Assembly (NCBI RefSeq): GCF_001039005.1
Contig: NZ_LDWR01000025.1
Span: 1-64,000, forward strand
DNA length: 64,000 nucleotides
Direction of reading: 5' to 3'
Source: Burkholderia cepacia
GTDB taxonomy: Bacteria > Pseudomonadota > Gammaproteobacteria > Burkholderiales > Burkholderiaceae
The notes beneath the pieces were generated by a model. The model ran no database searches, was not told where the DNA came from, and was given only the letters and a program-made list of their open reading frames with translations. The position numbers and the translations under genes are program-made. This document shows positions 59,325 through 64,000 of this stretch, piece by piece (position 1 is the stretch's first letter; each line of letters begins with the position of its first letter).

Positions 59325-59995
59325 TTCGCACTCCTGTCAATAGCTCGTTGTCCGCTTGCCTGCCCGTCGAGAGCCGGTACGACGCGAACCCGACCCGTAC
59401 GCGTTCGATTCCGGGCATGCGCGAGATGACTCGACGCTTCGATACGACCGGGAAACAGAGGCGTCACGGGACGTCATGCGCACGTGTCAGGTGCGGGGAT
59501 TGTAGGGAACGATACGCGGCGACGTCGGTAATATTTTGTATTGATATGTCGAGTAACCTTGCCTGGCCTCGCATCGGCCCGCGCGGGCGACGTTCGCGAC
59601 AGCGGGTTTTCGCAAACGTTTTCGCCTGAAGAATGCCCGAACACGGCCTTGCCGAACTGTTCGGGCGGGATGCGCGACGGCGCCATCAACAGCACCGCGA
59701 GATTCTGCATCCCGCACTGCTTGCCATGCTTGTCGAGCGCCAATGATCGCCCAAGCGGCATGCAAGCCGTGTACGGAGCCGGATTTACAACCTGGCTTCG
59801 TCGAGACACAACCCGATCAGCGGACCCTCATCCCGCTTGACTTCATCGACGCGCCAGTCGTAAATGCCTCGATGACCGGGCGATCGACACCCGCGGCCTG
59901 CCCACCCGGTCGAATCGCTTCCGCCCGCGCGCGGGCAGCGTGGTGCCCGTCGAGAAGCCAATCACGACCCTCCGCGCCCATTGACGAGACAACCG
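59325..59995. other. Non-coding or degenerate region
   Basis: About 670 bases without a gene I can name. A minus-strand open stretch at 59,474-59,809 encodes GKQCGMQNLAVLLMAPSRIPPEQFGKAVFGHS, which looks protein-like, but its second half does not. It may be a decayed gene. Nothing else recognised. Confidence 0.45.
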
Positions 59996-60700
59996 ATGCG
60001 ACTCCGACACCGCCGAACGCGCTTTGGCACATTGGCCACGCCGGCGCTGCTGTCCGCGCTGTTTCCGTCGGTCAGCCATGCCGAAGCGGGCGAACTGGGC
60101 GGCATCGCGATGGCCGCGGTCACCTTCTCGTCGACAGTCTGGGTCGTGCTGACGGTGGTGGTATTCGTGTGGTTCCTGCGCCGGCTGCCGCTGCTGAAAC
60201 GGCTCGCGTGTACCGTGCTGTTTTTCTGCCTGCCCGCATTGTTGATCGGCGGCATGGCCCTCTGGGAATACGCGCTCGACGGCTACACCGACAGGCCCGA
60301 GGTCACGACCAAACCGCTGGTGGTGCTCGGCGTCACCTTCCCGCCCGGGAGTCAGGCCCACTACGACGGCGCCGGCGGCTTGTTCGGCTGGGGCGCAAAA
60401 CGCACGCTGCAGTCGATTCACGGCCCCCGCCCCGTCCTGCTGGGCAACGTGCCGATCGACGGCCTGATCTTCATCCCGGAAAACTGTTGCGACCGCGCCA
60501 GGGCTGAAGTCAGCGCAGGTACGATCGTCGACGGATTGCCTTGCGGCGATGCGATGTTCGACCTCACACCGACGGGCCCTGCGTTGAGGTCGTGCTTTCT
60601 CGCCGCGCCGGTTACGTGGCACGGGAATCCATTAGCCGCCGGGTCCTATATCGACCTCACGGCACCGATGGGTCTCCAGGGATTGCAGGACACGAAATAG
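59996..60700 (+). CDS. Membrane-anchored protein of unknown function
   Basis: A 234-residue protein. A possible signal (LATPALLSALFPSVSHA) precedes two membrane segments (MAAVTFSSTVWVVLTVVVFVWFLRRL and RLACTVLFFCLPALLIGGMALWEYAL). A periplasmic beta-rich domain with four Cys follows. The start may be the ATG here or a TTG five codons upstream. No family recognised. Confidence 0.7.
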   Translation: MRLRHRRTRFGTLATPALLSALFPSVSHAEAGELGGIAMAAVTFSSTVWVVLTVVVFVWFLRRLPLLKRLACTVLFFCLPALLIGGMALWEYALDGYTDRPEVTTKPLVVLGVTFPPGSQAHYDGAGGLFGWGAKRTLQSIHGPRPVLLGNVPIDGLIFIPENCCDRARAEVSAGTIVDGLPCGDAMFDLTPTGPALRSCFLAAPVTWHGNPLAAGSYIDLTAPMGLQGLQDTK

Positions 60701-60743
60701 ATCCCGGCAACGCGTCGTAGCCGACCCTTCGCGACACCAGATA

Positions 60744-60766
60744 CGCGCGGCCTGCTCCGCCGCGCG
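60744..60766. terminator. Hairpin between convergent genes
   Basis: CGCGCGGC-ctgctcc-GCCGCGCG, an eight-bp stem, in the 82-base gap between two convergent genes. There is no T tract on either side, so only a weak terminator is implied. Confidence 0.5.
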
Positions 60767-60782
60767 CATCCCGTCCCAGCCT

Positions 60783-62639
60783 CTACCGGCACGAATAGTT
60801 CGCCGCATCCTTGATCGACCCCGAACCGTTGTACGTGGCCTTCGTCGGATACATGCACACCGGCTGGCTCGCGCTGCCGTCCGCCGATGTCAGCGTGATG
60901 CTCGTCGGCGCGCTCCCATGCTCGACCCAGTCGACCAGCTTCGCATACAGGTCCTGCCGGTCGGCGTTCGGCAGCGGCACCGTATTCGCCGTTTGCGCGG
61001 GGCCGGCCGTGCCGTTGACACCGCCGTAACCGCTGCAATGCCCCATGCCGGGAACCAGGAACAGCCGGTCGAACTGCTGCACGGCCGGGATTCCGCCCAT
61101 CCGGCTCGCCACGCGTTCGTAGTAGTTAATGCTGCCGGACGGCGTGATCAGCGGATCGGCGAGACCGTGGTAATGCAGCACCTTCGCGCCGGTCTTCACG
61201 AGCCCCGACAGATCCGGATTGTCGGTATTGATGTTGCCGAACGACGGCTGCAGCGCGATGCCCTGATCGTATGCGTTCGCAAGACCCGCATAGCTCAGGC
61301 CCTTCCACTTGTTCGCGCCGTTTCCGGTCGCGTTCGCGAAGCTGGACCCTGCGATCGTCGGATCCTGCAGTTCCAGCGCAACGAGGTCGGTCGAGATACT
61401 GAACGGCGACGATCCGGCCAGCGCGCCGGTAAGGGTTCCGCGCATCAGGCCGAACCACAGCTGATCGCTCGCCAGCGACGTTGCCGTGCCGATGTCGGCA
61501 GCCGGGCTCGGCACCGAACCGTCGCGCGTCATCCCGTACCAGGTCTTGTTCATCGACGTTGCTTGCGCGGCCGTCACGCACGCGGCCGTTGCATTCGTCC
61601 CCGTGACGGCGCCGATCTTCACGCCGGCGCACAGTACGTTCGCGTCCTGAGTCGGATCGTAGCGACACTGGGCCGGATCCATCAGATAACCCAGATGCTG
61701 GCCGCCGACCGAATCGCACGCGCTCACGGCCGCCCCCGACAGCAGCGTCTGTTGCGCGTCGGTCAGCGTCACGCCGCCCAGATCGTTTTGCGCGACGACC
61801 TGCGGATAGAGCTCGTTCGTAATGAACTTCGACCAATTAAACGCAGGCGCGCCGTTCAGATAGCCGTCGTAGTCGGACGGATTGTTCTGCACCTCGTTGT
61901 AGCCCTGCCGGCCGCCCGTCGAGCAGCCGTCCCAGTACGCGTACTTCTGCGGCGTCGCATAGTACGCGGCGACCAGTGCCTTCGTCTTCAGCGCCAGCTC
62001 GTGCAGGCTCCGCTGCGCGAAGTCGCCCCACAGCGTCGTGTTGATGGTCCCGTCCGGATTCATCGCAAACGAGCCGTTCGTGACGGCATGACCGGTGTCC
62101 GTCGTGCCGACCACCGCACCCTCGGCGGCCGCGATCGTCGCCGCGCCCGGCACGCCACCGGCGCTGGCGATCTGCGTCGGGTCGTCATAGGCGCCGCCTT
62201 GCCAGCCGCCGCCGCCGAGATTGTGGATCCGGTGATTCCAGTTCGACGGCGTGGGCAGCCAGATTTCCATGCCGATGCCCGCTGACGTCGACGGCGCGCC
62301 CGCCGGCCCCGCATTGCCCGGGCCGACGTTCAGCTTGACGAGACACAGATCGCTTCCGGCAACCGGCGTCGCGGACGTGGCCGCCGATGCAGCGAGCACG
62401 AGCGGATCGCCAGCCTTGAACGCCTTCACGGCAATCACGGTGGTGTTCGCGTCCGGCGCGAAGCGCGCTTTCATCGTGTCGTTGCATGCCAGCGCAACGG
62501 ATGTCGCGCCGCCGCCGGACGCCGCCACGTCGTGATCGTTACAGCCTGACAGCGCCAGGCTTCCGAGCGCGGATGCGACCGCCACTACCCCCAAACGCCA
62601 TCCACTGCGGCCGTCGTTGCCGCCGATCGTCGATTTCAT
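60783..62639 (-). CDS. Tannase/feruloyl-esterase-family lipoprotein
   Basis: A 618-residue alpha/beta hydrolase of the tannase/feruloyl esterase family. The lipobox LSGC puts the lipidated Cys at about 33. WDGCSTGGRQGYNEVQNNPSDYDGYLNGAPAFNW holds the nucleophile Ser in the CSTGGR motif, and LVPGMGHCSGYGG near the end carries the catalytic His with the family Cys pair. DPAQCRYDPTQDANVLCAGV is the calcium-type loop. It cleaves aromatic esters such as gallate, ferulate or related polyphenol esters at the cell surface. The porin gene is 91 bases upstream on the same strand. Confidence 0.92.
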   Translation of the reverse strand: MKSTIGGNDGRSGWRLGVVAVASALGSLALSGCNDHDVAASGGGATSVALACNDTMKARFAPDANTTVIAVKAFKAGDPLVLAASAATSATPVAGSDLCLVKLNVGPGNAGPAGAPSTSAGIGMEIWLPTPSNWNHRIHNLGGGGWQGGAYDDPTQIASAGGVPGAATIAAAEGAVVGTTDTGHAVTNGSFAMNPDGTINTTLWGDFAQRSLHELALKTKALVAAYYATPQKYAYWDGCSTGGRQGYNEVQNNPSDYDGYLNGAPAFNWSKFITNELYPQVVAQNDLGGVTLTDAQQTLLSGAAVSACDSVGGQHLGYLMDPAQCRYDPTQDANVLCAGVKIGAVTGTNATAACVTAAQATSMNKTWYGMTRDGSVPSPAADIGTATSLASDQLWFGLMRGTLTGALAGSSPFSISTDLVALELQDPTIAGSSFANATGNGANKWKGLSYAGLANAYDQGIALQPSFGNINTDNPDLSGLVKTGAKVLHYHGLADPLITPSGSINYYERVASRMGGIPAVQQFDRLFLVPGMGHCSGYGGVNGTAGPAQTANTVPLPNADRQDLYAKLVDWVEHGSAPTSITLTSADGSASQPVCMYPTKATYNGSGSIKDAANYSCR

Positions 62640-62730
62640 ATCGTCCCTCCGTCTTCTTTCGTGTTATTTGCCTGCTTGAAAGCGAACCGGCGCGCACCGA
62701 TTCGCTCCGTGGTCGTTCGAAGCGACTCGC

Positions 62731-63867
62731 TCAGAACATGTGCCGGATACCGGCCATCACACCGACCTGGTTTTGCCCCGGTGCGGGCGTCGTGCCGCCA
62801 CCGCCGGCGCTGATCGTGAAGGCGGCGTGCGCGCTGTTGGCGAGGTACGCGCCCTGCAGATAAACGGCCGTCTGCTTCGACAGGAAGTAGGTGCCGCGCA
62901 ACGCGCCGAGCGTCGCGCGTGCATCCTGGCCCGAGACGTTGACGTGATAGACGCCGCCATCGACCAGGAAAGCGGGCGTCACGTAGTAATTCGCGGTGAG
63001 ATAGAACAGGTTCGAGTGCACGTTCGGGCCGCCCGACGAATCGGTGTCCACCCAGCGACCGATCCAGCCGCCGCCGAACTTCACGCCGAACGCGTTGACG
63101 TAGCCGTTGACCTGCGCGCGGTCGTCCTTGTCGCCGTTCGACGTCAGCGGCATCGGCTTGAGGCCGTCGAAGAAGTTCGCGGCAGCGGTCGCGCCGCCGC
63201 CGCGCTGTTCCTCATACGACGCGGCCGCGCCAAACGACGTCGAATCGTATTTGAGCATCGCCGACCACAACCGGCACACGGTCATGTCGCCGGGCGTCGA
63301 GCCCGCGCACGTACCCTGCCCCGGCGAGTTTCCCGTCCCGGCCGAATCGCGGCCGAACGAGTACATCGCGCCAGCCGTCCATCCGCCGAACTTGCCGCGC
63401 CACGCAACGGCGTTATCGGCGCGGCCGTTCGGGATGTACGCGTCGAGGGACGGCAGCCCGTAGATGTTCGGGCCGAGCAGGTCGGAATCGAGCACCGCGT
63501 AATACGTCATCGTGTACTGACGGCCGAACGACAGCGTGCCGTACGGGCTGTCGATTCCGACCCAGCTTTGCCTCCCGAACAACCTGCCGCCCTGTCCCAT
63601 CGTGCCGCTGCCGACATTGAAACCGCTCTCGAGCGCGAAGACGGCCTTGTAACCGCCGCCGAGATCCTCCGATCCGCGCAGCCCCCAGCGCGACGGCAGC
63701 TCGCCGGTGATCGAAGGCATGCGCACGATGCCCTTCCCCTCGGCATTGGCGTGCGACACGTATTCGACGCCCGTATCGATCACGCCGTACAACGTCACGC
63801 TGCTTTGCGCAAAGCCTGCCGTCGTGAATCCGAGCAAAGCTCCGCCTACGAGATGCTGAAATCTCAT
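62731..63867 (-). CDS. Outer-membrane porin (tannase-linked)
   Basis: A 378-residue porin. Signal MRFQHLVGGALLGFTTAGFA, mature start QSSVTLYGVIDTGVEYV, LRGSEDLGGGYKAVFALESGFNV, RLFGRQSWVGI and C-terminal AGIRHMF. It is probably cotranscribed with the tannase-like gene and could admit phenolic acid products. A palindrome lies 40 bases upstream. Confidence 0.94.
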   Translation of the reverse strand: MRFQHLVGGALLGFTTAGFAQSSVTLYGVIDTGVEYVSHANAEGKGIVRMPSITGELPSRWGLRGSEDLGGGYKAVFALESGFNVGSGTMGQGGRLFGRQSWVGIDSPYGTLSFGRQYTMTYYAVLDSDLLGPNIYGLPSLDAYIPNGRADNAVAWRGKFGGWTAGAMYSFGRDSAGTGNSPGQGTCAGSTPGDMTVCRLWSAMLKYDSTSFGAAASYEEQRGGGATAAANFFDGLKPMPLTSNGDKDDRAQVNGYVNAFGVKFGGGWIGRWVDTDSSGGPNVHSNLFYLTANYYVTPAFLVDGGVYHVNVSGQDARATLGALRGTYFLSKQTAVYLQGAYLANSAHAAFTISAGGGGTTPAPGQNQVGVMAGIRHMF

Positions 63868-64000
63868 TCCGTCTCCAAACGTTGATAGGGGTAATTCTCG
63901 TTTCTTCGGATAACTGATCAGCTATCCGGAATCGATGGATTTATTTCCGCTGATTCGACGCTACGCCCGCCGATGTACGGCAAGCGCGAAACGCGGGTTC
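63868..64000. promoter_or_regulatory. Promoter region of the tannase-linked porin, with palindrome
   Basis: CGGATA-A-CTGATCAG-C-TATCCG at 63907-63928, a 22-bp palindrome with one mismatched pair, 40 bases upstream of the porin start. It is a candidate operator for a regulator outside the window. The rest of this stretch shows no gene. Confidence 0.5.

Noticed and set aside
59474-59809. Minus-strand open frame of 111 residues as a gene
   Set aside because: Only the middle looks protein-like; no start site, no family match and a non-coding-like second half. Listed only as a degenerate region.

Overview
The window reads as a secondary-replicon (chromosome 2 or 3) segment of a Burkholderia-type betaproteobacterium, probably near the B. 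cepacia complex. The support is very high GC, four trimeric porins of the betaproteobacterial SVTLYG...F type, and many catabolic and LysR/AraC/GntR/DeoR genes. There are no rRNA, tRNA or core housekeeping genes. The species call is an inference from gene style; no comparison was run.

Region by region. (1) 1-13,000: a CoA-thioester catabolic locus. A plus-strand set (CitE-like lyase, porin, exported MmgE/PrpD protein) faces a LysR regulator and a long minus-strand operon: MFS exporter, isochorismatase-fold hydrolase, MDR reductase, CaiB/BaiF CoA-transferase, CitE-like lyase, MmgE/PrpD protein, cyclase-family hydrolase. The last four genes overlap by ATGA junctions and the operon ends at a strong terminator. 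(2) 13,363-19,030: a HutC-type repressor, a histidine-ammonia-lyase homologue and a complete HisJQMP-like ABC importer, with a HutC-type operator upstream. The lyase homologue lacks exactly the Ala-Ser-Gly triad that forms the MIO cofactor. (3) 19,530-33,070: organosulfur scavenging (SsuA-like binding protein, porin, SoxC-like sulfite dehydrogenase plus cytochrome c, SfnG-like and NtaA/DszA-like flavin monooxygenases, SfnB-like oxidoreductase, TauD-like dioxygenase). This block is split by decayed mobile DNA: a Tn3-family end with transposase remnant, a subtilase lipoprotein gene, and an IS6-family remnant that took the 3' end of the TauD gene.

(4) 33,240-42,050: accessory genes. These include a DKNYY protein, a hipBA module with four operator-like palindromes about 50 bp apart, a class D beta-lactamase, small membrane and secreted proteins, a YoaK-like membrane protein, YjdM/PhnA, and an HPr-like protein without its phosphorylatable His. 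(5) 42,185-47,981: a redox-stress group (AhpD-like, peroxiredoxin-like, SDR, LysR, AraC and a frameshifted Old Yellow Enzyme gene). Two copies of the palindrome CCATTCC-N5-GGAATGG lie in front of the peroxiredoxin and the OYE. (6) 48,057-58,094: a porin and a galactosaminoglycan/galactosamine utilisation locus. It holds a secreted GH114 enzyme, a GH36 enzyme, an EamA permease, a GatZ/KbaZ-family protein, AgaS, an amino-sugar kinase and AgaR, with a symmetric array of CTTTCG boxes between the divergent arms. (7) 58,127-64,000: small genes, an envelope protein, a tannase/feruloyl-esterase lipoprotein and its porin.

The most unusual items are the triad-deleted HutH homologue in an otherwise complete hut-like operon, the galactosamine route that seems to use a stand-alone GatZ/KbaZ protein, the evenly spaced hipBA operators, the shared redox palindromes and the phosphosite-less HPr. 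Start codons were chosen from visible ribosome-binding sites where possible.
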